A stretch of 32,109 nucleotides of DNA, from the NCBI GenBank assembly GCA_002713705.1, contig PAUJ01000003.1, positions 30,677 through 62,785 on the forward strand, written 5' to 3'. The notes under the pieces were generated by a model. That model was not told the DNA's origin. It was given only the letters and a program-made list of their open reading frames with translations, and made no database searches. Positions within the stretch are counted from its first letter, which is position 1. Every line of letters starts with the position of its first letter. Positions 25,314 through 32,109 of the stretch are shown here, one piece after another. Source of the stretch: Flavobacteriaceae bacterium. Lineage in GTDB: Bacteria > Bacteroidota > Bacteroidia > Flavobacteriales > Flavobacteriaceae. Made by a program: the position numbers and the translations under genes.

Positions 25314-25736
25314 ATGTTTTCTAAATCTAAAAAAGAATTTCGAAATGACGCTGAACAAAGAGAGCAATACGAATATGCTCGAAAGCGAATTCTTCAAAAA
25401 AAAGGTTTACTTTCTCATTTTATTTATTTTATTGTTGGTGCCATTTTATTGGCCATTATTAATTTAGCTTTAGGAGTTGGAAAGGAAATTACTCCAATAG
25501 GCTATCCTTGGTTTGTATGGACAATTGTAGCATGGGGGTTTTTATTTTTAATCCATGTTTTTAATGTTTTAATTAAAAATAAATTTATGGATAAAGAATG
25601 GGAAAATCATCAATTAGAAAAACTAAAAAAGCTACAGGAAGAAAAGATATCTGAATTAGACAAGAAAGCAGAAAAAGAAGTGATACAGAAACTAGAAGCT
25701 GAAAAAAAAACACTAGATTCGGAGGAAAAAATATGA
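25314..25736 (+). CDS. 2TM domain protein
   Basis: A 140-residue small membrane protein. An N-terminal charged stretch (ARKRILQKKGLLSHFIYFIVG) leads to two membrane helices, roughly residues 34-54 and 62-85, joined by a short turn. A long charged C-terminal helix, EWENHQLEKLKKLQEEKISELDKKA and onward, is probably a coiled coil. This is the 2TM domain family common in flavobacteria, with no settled function. Its last codons contain the Shine-Dalgarno site of folA, and its stop overlaps the folA start by four bases, so it is translated together with DHFR. Confidence 0.82.
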   Translation: MFSKSKKEFRNDAEQREQYEYARKRILQKKGLLSHFIYFIVGAILLAIINLALGVGKEITPIGYPWFVWTIVAWGFLFLIHVFNVLIKNKFMDKEWENHQLEKLKKLQEEKISELDKKAEKEVIQKLEAEKKTLDSEEKI

Positions 25737-26215
25737 TTACAATTATAGCTGCTGCTGGATCTAATAATGAACTAGGCAAAGACAACGATCTGGTTTGGCA
25801 TTTACCAAAAGACTTTAAACGATTTAAGAAATTAACTACTGGTCATCATATTATCATGGGACGAAAAACATTTCAATCGTTTCCAAAACCACTACCAAAT
25901 AGAGTACATATTGTTATTACACGTAATACCGATTACCATCCAGAAGGTGCTATTATTGTTCATTCCATGACTGAAGCATTGGAGATCTCAAAAAATGATT
26001 CTCAAATTTTTATTATTGGTGGAGGAGAGATCTATCAACTAGGAATGAAAATAGCAGATAAAATTGAATTAACCCGAGTGAATAGTTCATTTGATGCAGA
26101 TACTTTTTTTCCTGAAATCCCTTCAGAGGATTGGAAGCTTATTTCTGAAGAATTCCATTTGAAAGATGAAAAACATAAATTTGATTTTTCTTATCAAACC
26201 TTTGTTAGCAACTAA
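25733..26215 (+). CDS. folA: Dihydrofolate reductase
   Basis: A 160-residue DHFR. The active-site acid is D27 in VWHLPKDFKRF; IIMGRKTFQSF and IFIIGGGEIYQLGM are the NADPH-binding parts. It regenerates tetrahydrofolate used up by ThyA. The ATG overlaps the 2TM gene by four bases, and GGAGG at 25721-25725 is a strong, well-spaced ribosome binding site. Confidence 0.96.
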   Translation: MITIIAAAGSNNELGKDNDLVWHLPKDFKRFKKLTTGHHIIMGRKTFQSFPKPLPNRVHIVITRNTDYHPEGAIIVHSMTEALEISKNDSQIFIIGGGEIYQLGMKIADKIELTRVNSSFDADTFFPEIPSEDWKLISEEFHLKDEKHKFDFSYQTFVSN

Positions 26216-26240
26216 ACTTTATAAAATTTAATTAATAAAT

Positions 26241-26248
26241 TATTTTTG
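26241..26248 (+). promoter_or_regulatory. -7 box of the fabD promoter
   Basis: TATTTTTG fits TAnnTTTG, 74 bases before the fabD ATG. No upstream TTG is seen at the usual distance. Confidence 0.4.
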
Positions 26249-26322
26249 AATCGAATTAAGAACAATAATCATCTTAAAGAAATAAAGATTTACAAACTCC
26301 AATAATAAAATAATACAAACAG

Positions 26323-27210
26323 ATGAACGCATATATTTTTCCAGGACAAGGAGCACAATTTACAGGAATGGGATTGAACCTATACGAAAAGTCTTCCAAA
26401 GCAAAAGAATTGTTTCATCAAGCTAATGAACTTTTAGGTTTTGACATCACTAAAATAATGTTTGAGGGCACAGTGGAAGCATTAAAAGAAACTAAAGTAA
26501 CCCAACCTGCAATATTTTTACACTCTACTATTTTAGCTGAAGTATTGGGCGAATCATTTCAACCAGATATGGTTGCTGGCCATTCTTTAGGTGAAATATC
26601 CGCTTTAGTTGCAAATAAAACCTTGAGCTTTAAGGATGGACTTCTTTTGGTATCAAAAAGAGCTCAAGCAATGCAAAAAGCTTGTGAAGTAACACCTTCT
26701 ACGATGGCAGCAGTGTTAAGTTTAGAAGATGCTGTTGTTGAAAAAATATGTACAGAAACCCCTGGTATTGTGGTAGCGGCAAATTATAATTGTCCCGGCC
26801 AATTAGTGATTTCAGGAGAAGTAAACGCTATCCATTTAGCATGTGAAGCCATGAAGGAAGCTGGAGCAAGAAGAGCATTGGTTTTACCAGTAGGCGGAGC
26901 CTTTCATAGCCCTCTTATGGAGCCAGCAAGAGAAGAATTGGCTGCAGCTATAGAAAATACTCCTTTTACAAATCCTGCATGTCCTATTTATCAAAATGTA
27001 AGTACTACCGCGGTTATTGATCCTTCAGAAATTAAAAAGAATTTAGTTTCTCAATTAACTGCACCTGTAAAATGGACTCAAAGCATGCAACAAATGATTG
27101 CAGATGGAGCTACTCATTTTATTGAGGTAGGACCCGGAAATGTATTGCAAGGTCTAATGCGGAAGATAGATAGAAGTCTAACTACTAGTGCCGCTTCATT
27201 TGAACTCTAA
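26323..27210 (+). CDS. fabD: Malonyl-CoA:ACP transacylase
   Basis: A 295-residue FabD. It has FPGQGAQFTGMG at the start, the nucleophile S88 in GHSLGE and the base H195 in GGAFHSPLM. It loads malonate onto acyl carrier protein for fatty acid synthesis. It is a single gene, converging on galE with only five bases between the stops. No hairpin terminator is visible between them. Confidence 0.96.
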   Translation: MNAYIFPGQGAQFTGMGLNLYEKSSKAKELFHQANELLGFDITKIMFEGTVEALKETKVTQPAIFLHSTILAEVLGESFQPDMVAGHSLGEISALVANKTLSFKDGLLLVSKRAQAMQKACEVTPSTMAAVLSLEDAVVEKICTETPGIVVAANYNCPGQLVISGEVNAIHLACEAMKEAGARRALVLPVGGAFHSPLMEPAREELAAAIENTPFTNPACPIYQNVSTTAVIDPSEIKKNLVSQLTAPVKWTQSMQQMIADGATHFIEVGPGNVLQGLMRKIDRSLTTSAASFEL

Positions 27211-27215
27211 CTACT

Positions 27216-28226
27216 TTATTTTAAACTTTCCTGCCACTTCCATGAACTAGCCAATGCTTCTTCTAAACCTAATTTAGCTTTCCAACCTAATTCATTATTG
27301 GCTAAACTAGTGTCTGCATAAGCTGAAGTTACATCTCCTGGACGTCTGTCTACTATTTTATAATCCACTTTTTTATTCGTAGCTTTTTCAAAAGCATTTA
27401 TGACATCCAGCACGGAACTTCCTTTTCCAGTTCCGATATTAAAAAACTCAAATTTTGCTTTGTTTTTATTTTTTAACAATCTATTTAAGGCTATAATATG
27501 AGCTTTTGCTAAATCTACAACATGAATATAATCGCGAACTGCAGTGCCATCGGGAGTGTTATAATCATCACCAAAAACAGAGAGACATTCTCTAATTCCA
27601 GCTGCAGTTTGCACTACAAATGGAATTAAATTTTGAGGAACTCCTAAAGGTAATTCGCCAATTTTAGCGGTTTCATGTGCTCCAATCGGATTAAAATAAC
27701 GCAATGCAATTGCCTTTAATGCAGTTACTTTTGTAGTGTCCTCAATAATAATTTCACCCATTTTTTTTGTAGCGCCATAAGGAGATTCTGCAGGTTTTGT
27801 AGGTGCATTTTCCGTAATTGGCAATTCATCTGCTTGGCCATAAACTGTGCAAGAAGAACTGAAAATAAAATTAGCCACCTTGTTCGCAATCATTTCCTTT
27901 AGTACGTAGGTTAATGTTGTAATGTTATTTTCATAATACTTTAATGGCTCATTCACACTTTCACCTACCGCCTTTGAAGCCGCAAAATGAATTACCCCAT
28001 CAATGGAATAGTTTTTAAAGAATTGCTCAACTGCTTGTTTATTTTTTAAATCTATTTCTTCAAAATCAGGTTTAATTCCAGTAATAGAGGTAATCCTACT
28101 TAAAACCTCTTTGGAAGAATTGGAAAGATCATCGATAATTACAACCTCAAAACCTGTTTTTTGTAATTCAACTACGGTATGGGAACCAATATATCCTAAA
28201 CCTCCAGTTACCAATATTTTTTTCAT
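27216..28226 (-). CDS. galE: UDP-glucose 4-epimerase
   Basis: A 336-residue short-chain dehydrogenase/epimerase. It has the NAD motif GGLGYIGSHT, the SSSCTVYG segment and the catalytic pair Y150-K154 in YGATKK. HVVDLAKAHI and RRPGDVTSAYAD are typical of GalE. It interconverts UDP-glucose and UDP-galactose and supplies surface sugars. It follows the aminotransferase gene after one base, so both are one transcript. Confidence 0.93.
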   Translation of the reverse strand: MKKILVTGGLGYIGSHTVVELQKTGFEVVIIDDLSNSSKEVLSRITSITGIKPDFEEIDLKNKQAVEQFFKNYSIDGVIHFAASKAVGESVNEPLKYYENNITTLTYVLKEMIANKVANFIFSSSCTVYGQADELPITENAPTKPAESPYGATKKMGEIIIEDTTKVTALKAIALRYFNPIGAHETAKIGELPLGVPQNLIPFVVQTAAGIRECLSVFGDDYNTPDGTAVRDYIHVVDLAKAHIIALNRLLKNKNKAKFEFFNIGTGKGSSVLDVINAFEKATNKKVDYKIVDRRPGDVTSAYADTSLANNELGWKAKLGLEEALASSWKWQESLK

Positions 28227-28227
28227 G

Positions 28228-29388
28228 CTAATTGTTTTTTAAAAAATCAATAACCGTTGAAGTTATAAAATCGATTTGTTCATCCTCCAATTCTGTGTGC
28301 ATAGGCAATGAAATAACTTCTTTTATTAATTGATTGGTCACTTTAAAGTTTTCTTCTTTATACCTATCATCTATATATGCTTTTTGCAAATGCAATGGAA
28401 TTGGATAATAAACACCACAAGGAATTCCATTTTTATTTAAATGTGCAGCTAGCGCATCTCTATCAGCATTTATAATTTTTAAGGTATATTGATGGTATAC
28501 GTGTAAATTGCATTTTTCTTTATTTTCTATAGAACAGTCGCAAAAACAACCAGGAGTAATTACCCCATCAATTCCTTGAAAAGCCTTTGCATATTTTGAG
28601 GCTGCCAATCGCCTAGCATCATTATAGGCATCTAAATTTGGAAGCTTAGCCCTTAAAACTGCAGCTTGAATTGAATCCAACCTTGAATTTACTCCTACTA
28701 CATCATGATGGTACCTTATATACATTCCGTGGTTTACAATACCCCTAATTGTGTAAGCCAAATCATCATCATTTGTAAAAATAGCACCACCATCTCCATA
28801 ACAACCCAAATTTTTAGAAGGGAAAAATGAGGTAGAAGCTACGTGTCCTATCGTACCCGTTTTCTTTTTAGTGCCATCTTTTGAGGCATAATATCCACCA
28901 ATACCCTGAGCATTATCTTCAATTACAAATAAGTTATGCTCATTTGCTAATTTCATAATCTCATCCATATTTGCAGCTAAACCAAATAAATGTACAGGCA
29001 CTATTGCCTTGGTGTTTGGAGTAATTGCATTTTTAATAGCATTTACATCAATATTAAATGTAATAGGATCTACATCGACTAAAACAGGTGTTAATCCCAA
29101 TAGAGCAATAACCTCAACAGTTGCAGCAAAAGTAAAATCGGCCGTTATTACTTCATCGCCAGGTTTTAAACCTAAACCCATCATAGCTATCTGTAATGCG
29201 TCTGTACCATTGGCACAAGGAATCACATGTTTAACTTCTAAATACGCTTCTAATTCTTTTTGAAAAGCATGAACTTCTGGACCATTTATAAAAGCAGTTG
29301 TTTCAATTACGTTTAAAATGGATGCATCTACTTGATCCTTTATTCTATTATATTGACCTTTAAGGTCAACCATTTGTATTTTTTTCAT
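28228..29388 (-). CDS. DegT/DnrJ/EryC1/StrS sugar aminotransferase, WbpE-like
   Basis: A 386-residue PLP sugar aminotransferase. The Schiff-base lysine is K192 in FFPSKNLGCYGDGGAI. ANGTDALQIAM, VNSRLDSIQAA and the C-terminal GVYYPIPLHLQKAY are family motifs. The sequence resembles WbpE/WlbC, which aminate UDP-3-keto-GlcNAcA on the way to diacetamido-uronic acids in O-antigen. A Cys-rich insert (CFCDCSIENKEKC) near residue 285 is additional to WbpE as I remember it. It is the first gene of a two-gene unit with galE; substrate not proven. Confidence 0.88.
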   Translation of the reverse strand: MKKIQMVDLKGQYNRIKDQVDASILNVIETTAFINGPEVHAFQKELEAYLEVKHVIPCANGTDALQIAMMGLGLKPGDEVITADFTFAATVEVIALLGLTPVLVDVDPITFNIDVNAIKNAITPNTKAIVPVHLFGLAANMDEIMKLANEHNLFVIEDNAQGIGGYYASKDGTKKKTGTIGHVASTSFFPSKNLGCYGDGGAIFTNDDDLAYTIRGIVNHGMYIRYHHDVVGVNSRLDSIQAAVLRAKLPNLDAYNDARRLAASKYAKAFQGIDGVITPGCFCDCSIENKEKCNLHVYHQYTLKIINADRDALAAHLNKNGIPCGVYYPIPLHLQKAYIDDRYKEENFKVTNQLIKEVISLPMHTELEDEQIDFITSTVIDFLKNN

Positions 29389-29516
29389 GCGCCTATAATT
29401 ATTATTATTTAATGGGCATATGCTGTTCGCTACTATTCAAGTATATGAGTGTGTAAAAATAATATACTCGTTTAAACGTTTCGCCCTAAAGCCTTTAATT
29501 ATTACAAAATAAAGTA

Positions 29517-29547
29517 CAAAATTACAAAATTTGAAATCGACAAACAA
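29517..29547 (-). promoter_or_regulatory. Promoter of the aminotransferase-galE operon
   Basis: On the minus strand TTG (29545-29547), a 20-base spacer and TAATTTTG (29517-29524) fit the Bacteroidota pattern. It predicts a leader of about 125 bases before the ATG at 29388. Confidence 0.6.
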
Positions 29548-29592
29548 TGTAATTCCATAAAGAAACGTATTTTAGCAGTATAGTACCATCTG

Positions 29593-30846
29593 ATGCATTT
29601 ATTATATAATTTTTCAATATTTATAACCAGTAAGCTAATTTTGCTAACTACTTTTTTTAGTAAAAAAATGAGTCTGTTTGTTGATGGCAGAAAAAAAGTT
29701 TTTAATACCCTAAAAGAAACCATTCATCCTAATGATAAAACCATTTGGTTTCATTGCGCATCTTTAGGAGAATATGAACAAGGTGTTCCTATCATGGAAA
29801 AAACAAAAGAGTTATTTCCTGACCATAAATTAATTGTCACCTTTTTCTCCCCTTCAGGCTTTGAAGTAAAAAAAAACACAACTCTTGCGAACATTGTTCT
29901 TTATTTACCAATTGACACGATGTCAAACGCAAAAAAATTCATTGAATTAGCACATCCTTCATTAGCCATTTTTATTAAATATGAGTTTTGGCCCAATTAT
30001 TTAATTCAATTAAAAGAAAAAAATATACACACATTTTTGGTTTCAGGACTGTTTAGAAAAGAACAGATCTTTTTTAAACCCCATGGAGTTTTTATGAGAA
30101 AAGTATTAAATAGTTTTGATCATTTTTTTGTTCAAGATGAAACTTCAAAGGAATTATTAAACAATATTAACATCAAAGAAGCTACTGTTAGTGGTGACAC
30201 TAGATTTGATCGTGTTAGTAATCAATTACTGCAAGATAACACCTTAGCGTTTATTTCAGAATTCAAACAAAATAATCTATGTATTGTTTGCGGAAGTACC
30301 TGGCCTGAAGATGAAGCTGTTTTAATTGACTACATCAATAAAGCTCCAGACCATGTGAAGTTTATAATTGCGCCTCATGAAATAAATACTTCTAAAATTG
30401 AATCATTTAGAAAAAATATTCAACAAAAAAGCAGCTTGTTTTCAACAAAGAAATCAACTAATATATCTCAATACAATGTGCTTATTATAGATACGGTGGG
30501 TTTACTAACAAAAATTTATTCGCATGCTGATATTGCTTATATAGGTGGCGGGATGGGCGATACCGGATTGCATAATATTTTAGAACCTGCCACATTTGGA
30601 GTTCCAATCGTAATTGGCAATCGTTTTGAAAAATTCCCAGAGGCTAAAGAGCTAAGAGAACTGAAAGGATTGTTTTCAATTTCAAATGCTACTGAATGTT
30701 CTAAAACACTAGAAAAGCTCGTAACTGACAAAAACACTAGAATAAAATCGGGTAAAATAGCTAAGAAATTTATCGAAAACAACAAAGGAGCTACTAAAAT
30801 AATAATGAATTACATCAAACAATTAAAAGGCAAATCCCTTATCTAA
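29593..30846 (+). CDS. waaA: 3-deoxy-D-manno-octulosonic acid (Kdo) transferase
   Basis: A 417-residue GT30 transferase (KdtA/WaaA). An N-terminal membrane-binding segment, about residues 4-24, is followed by FHCASLGEYEQG, in which E60 matches the catalytic Glu. FGVPIVIGNRFEKFPEA lies in the CMP-Kdo-binding C-terminal domain. It adds Kdo to lipid A precursor at the inner membrane. The first ATG is preferred because it keeps the anchor that WaaA proteins carry. Its stop overlaps the end of the S24 regulator on the other strand by eight bases. Confidence 0.93.
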   Translation: MHLLYNFSIFITSKLILLTTFFSKKMSLFVDGRKKVFNTLKETIHPNDKTIWFHCASLGEYEQGVPIMEKTKELFPDHKLIVTFFSPSGFEVKKNTTLANIVLYLPIDTMSNAKKFIELAHPSLAIFIKYEFWPNYLIQLKEKNIHTFLVSGLFRKEQIFFKPHGVFMRKVLNSFDHFFVQDETSKELLNNINIKEATVSGDTRFDRVSNQLLQDNTLAFISEFKQNNLCIVCGSTWPEDEAVLIDYINKAPDHVKFIIAPHEINTSKIESFRKNIQQKSSLFSTKKSTNISQYNVLIIDTVGLLTKIYSHADIAYIGGGMGDTGLHNILEPATFGVPIVIGNRFEKFPEAKELRELKGLFSISNATECSKTLEKLVTDKNTRIKSGKIAKKFIENNKGATKIIMNYIKQLKGKSLI

Positions 30847-31603
30847 GACTATTTATTTGTCCCTTTAAGTCTTCCATAGATTGTTGTAATTCTTTAAGTA
30901 AATTACTACCTGAAGGTTCATCAATCCCAAAAGTAAGTTTGCTATTAACTTGCCATAACTCTTGAATATCAACAATATTAACTTCAATGGGTAGATACTC
31001 CTCATTTAAAGATATTAATCTAATTTTTGATGAATCATTTGTTTTTTGAAGCTTCTTTACTAAAACAGAATCATGAAGCACTACAATATAAATCTTATTA
31101 TCTGATGCTTCAGTAACATTAGATACTGAGCGTCCTAAAACCCAATCGTTGGGATGAATATTAGGTAACATACTATCTCCTTCAACCTGAAAGCCTCTAT
31201 ACGTAGCATTTCTATATTCTGGTAAAGGGAAATTAAAAATAGGTAAGGTTTGATACCAATCTACATCTTGAATATTATGCGGATAACCCGCAGCAGCTTT
31301 TTGATTGACCAATACAATAGTTTCTGTATTGTCTTCTTTTATGGTGATCACTTTCGGACTTACATCCCTTCCGTTAATAACAACATATTGTTGAAAGCTT
31401 TCTCCAAATAGCCAAAGCGGATTGATTTGAAAATCTTTTAAAAGCCTCATTATCGCCTTTCCTGGAATTTTTGTTTTACCTCGCTCAATGTCAACAGTAC
31501 TTAGTCCAATATCCAATAACTCTGCAAAAGATTGTTGGGTATAATTTTGCTCTTCCCTAACTTTTTTAAAACGCTTTGCCTCTATTTTTAGTTCTTTATC
31601 CAT
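30839..31603 (-). CDS. XRE-S24 repressor (LexA/CI-like)
   Basis: A 254-residue two-domain regulator. An XRE helix-turn-helix occupies about residues 8-62 (EEQNYTQQSFAELLDIGLSTVDIERGK). The S24 peptidase-like domain has a possible self-cleavage site A105-G106, the nucleophile S144 in EGDSM and K183 in VLVKKL as its partner. This suggests cleavage or dimer switching as in CI and LexA. I choose the ATG at 31601-31603; a TTG 11 codons upstream lies in the promoter's own TTG element and adds a non-conserved stretch. Two matching operators are upstream. No phage genes are beside it, so it is probably a host regulator. Confidence 0.88.
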   Translation of the reverse strand: MDKELKIEAKRFKKVREEQNYTQQSFAELLDIGLSTVDIERGKTKIPGKAIMRLLKDFQINPLWLFGESFQQYVVINGRDVSPKVITIKEDNTETIVLVNQKAAAGYPHNIQDVDWYQTLPIFNFPLPEYRNATYRGFQVEGDSMLPNIHPNDWVLGRSVSNVTEASDNKIYIVVLHDSVLVKKLQKTNDSSKIRLISLNEEYLPIEVNIVDIQELWQVNSKLTFGIDEPSGSNLLKELQQSMEDLKGQINSLR

Positions 31604-31606
31604 TCT

Positions 31607-31636
31607 CAAATATACAATAAAATGGAAAATTTCCAA
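31607..31636 (-). promoter_or_regulatory. Promoter of the S24 repressor gene, apparently leaderless
   Basis: Minus-strand TTG (31634-31636), a 19-base spacer and TATATTTG (31607-31614) match the Bacteroidota consensus. The -7 box ends three bases before the ATG, so transcription would start at or next to the first codon. Confidence 0.65.
31623..31635. promoter_or_regulatory. Operator 1 of the S24 repressor
   Basis: TGGAAA-A-TTTCCA is a perfect 6+1+6 inverted repeat that overlaps the TTG element and the spacer of the repressor's promoter. Binding here would shut off the gene. Confidence 0.65.
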
Positions 31637-31645
31637 TAGTTAATA

Positions 31646-31658
31646 TGGATTATTTCCA
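31646..31658. promoter_or_regulatory. Operator 2 of the S24 repressor
   Basis: TGGATTATTTCCA resembles operator 1 with two changed bases in one arm. Its centre lies 23 bases from that of operator 1, about two helical turns, so two dimers could bind side by side on the same face. Confidence 0.55.
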
Positions 31659-31960
31659 TTTTTTATAAATATAGTGATTATAAAATAGGTAAATATTGCT
31701 ACTTTAATTCTACTTATTTTCAAATTCAGGTTCAATGAATTAGCAAGACAATTTATGGCTAAATATGATTGTTTTTAATTCTTAATATTAGCAAAATAAT
31801 TAATATTTAGTGGTGTGTACGTCCTACTTAATAAGTAAATTAAATAATGAATCAATTGATTTAAAGCGCAATAAGACCAAAGAAATTAATGAAATATATA
31901 GTCGCAATTTATATATATTAAATTAAATAATATTTTATTATATTTTTTACTAAAAACACT
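31659..31960. other. 300-base AT-rich spacer without a gene
   Basis: I see no coding frame here. The only regular element is a 12-base perfect palindrome, AATCAATTGATT, at 31850-31861. Its meaning is unknown and it may be chance in such AT-rich sequence. Confidence 0.5.
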
Positions 31961-31989
31961 TTGATGTTGTTTTAAAAGTTTTAAATTTG
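31961..31989 (+). promoter_or_regulatory. Promoter of tRNA-Gly
   Basis: TTG (31961-31963), an 18-base spacer and TAAATTTG (31982-31989) give a very good Bacteroidota promoter 37 bases upstream of the tRNA. Confidence 0.75.
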
Positions 31990-32026
31990 CAACCGCTTTG
32001 ACACATAAAGCTATGTTCATTTAATT

Positions 32027-32099
32027 GCGAAAATAGCTCAGTTGGTAGAGCGCCACCTTGCCAAGGTGGAGGTCGCGGGTTCGAATCCCGTTTTTCGCT
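32027..32099 (+). tRNA. tRNA-Gly, anticodon GCC
   Basis: A 73-base cloverleaf. The acceptor stem is GCGAAAA/TTTTCGC, the D arm is GCTCAGTTGGTAGAGC, the anticodon stem CCACC/GGTGG encloses the loop TTGCCAA with anticodon GCC at 32060-32062, and the T arm has GGTTCGAATCC. The discriminator is T and CCA is not encoded. More RNA genes may follow beyond the window edge. Confidence 0.97.
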
Positions 32100-32109
32100 C
32101 GATTCGAAT

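Noticed and set aside
29502..29723. 73-codon frame on the minus strand across the waaA start
   Set aside because: It overlaps the waaA coding start and the aminotransferase promoter and shows no coding character.
31604..31636. Longer S24 repressor starting at the TTG at 31634-31636
   Set aside because: That TTG is the promoter's own upstream element and part of the operator region; the ATG at 31601-31603 gives the normal XRE start.
31850..31861. AATCAATTGATT palindrome as an operator
   Set aside because: Single copy, no adjacent promoter box, and such palindromes arise easily in AT-rich spacers.
1..32109. Mobile elements, CRISPR arrays or a defence island
   Set aside because: No transposase, integrase, direct-repeat array or defence-type gene is visible; the S24 repressor alone does not make a prophage.

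Overview
The window reads as a chromosomal segment of a low-GC flavobacterium (Bacteroidota, probably Flavobacteriaceae). The signs are Bacteroidota-type promoter boxes (TAnnTTTG, sometimes with an upstream TTG), AT-rich spacers, a DUF5686/CarboxypepD_reg-like outer-membrane protein, Kdo transferase for a Gram-negative envelope, a plant-type acyl-ACP desaturase, and protein sequences that look like those of marine flavobacteria. I see no insertion sequence, integrase, CRISPR array or phage gene block.

Left part, 1-9755, minus strand: a phenylacetate degradation (paa) operon in transcription order paaE-A-B-C-D-G-(PLP dehydratase)-H-I-J-Z. paaZ runs off the left edge. Upstream lies a TetR-type regulator. 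A TAnnTTTG box followed by a perfect inverted repeat sits between the regulator and paaE and looks like the switch of the operon. PaaABC(E) with PaaD makes the ring epoxide of phenylacetyl-CoA, PaaG isomerises it to the oxepin, PaaZ opens and oxidises it, and PaaH and PaaJ finish beta-oxidation, with PaaI as a rescue thioesterase. No paaK ligase or paaF hydratase is visible; they may lie beyond the left edge. The odd member is a serine-racemase/threonine-dehydratase-like PLP enzyme between paaG and paaH.

Middle part, 9756-21846: a 440-base spacer, an acyl-ACP desaturase, a small exported protein and a deoxynucleoside kinase (plus strand) meet a minus-strand block at a large two-way terminator. 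That block holds a membrane pyrophosphatase carrying an extra C-terminal YceI domain, soluble pyrophosphatase, an outer-membrane DUF5686 protein and pyruvate dehydrogenase E1 beta. Divergent from it are etfB and etfA, which supply electron transfer for acyl-CoA dehydrogenases.

Right part, 21858-32099: a bifunctional-nuclease family protein, a NupC-type nucleoside transporter with an extra N-terminal exported domain, thyA, a 2TM protein and folA (thymidylate synthesis), and fabD. Then come galE with a WbpE-like aminotransferase (minus strand, surface sugars), waaA/kdtA, a LexA/CI-like S24 repressor with twin operators, and tRNA-Gly(GCC). Nucleotide salvage and synthesis recur here (dNK, NupC, ThyA, DHFR). 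The most unusual items are the pyrophosphatase-YceI fusion, the PLP enzyme inside the paa operon, and the probably leaderless, self-controlled S24 repressor.
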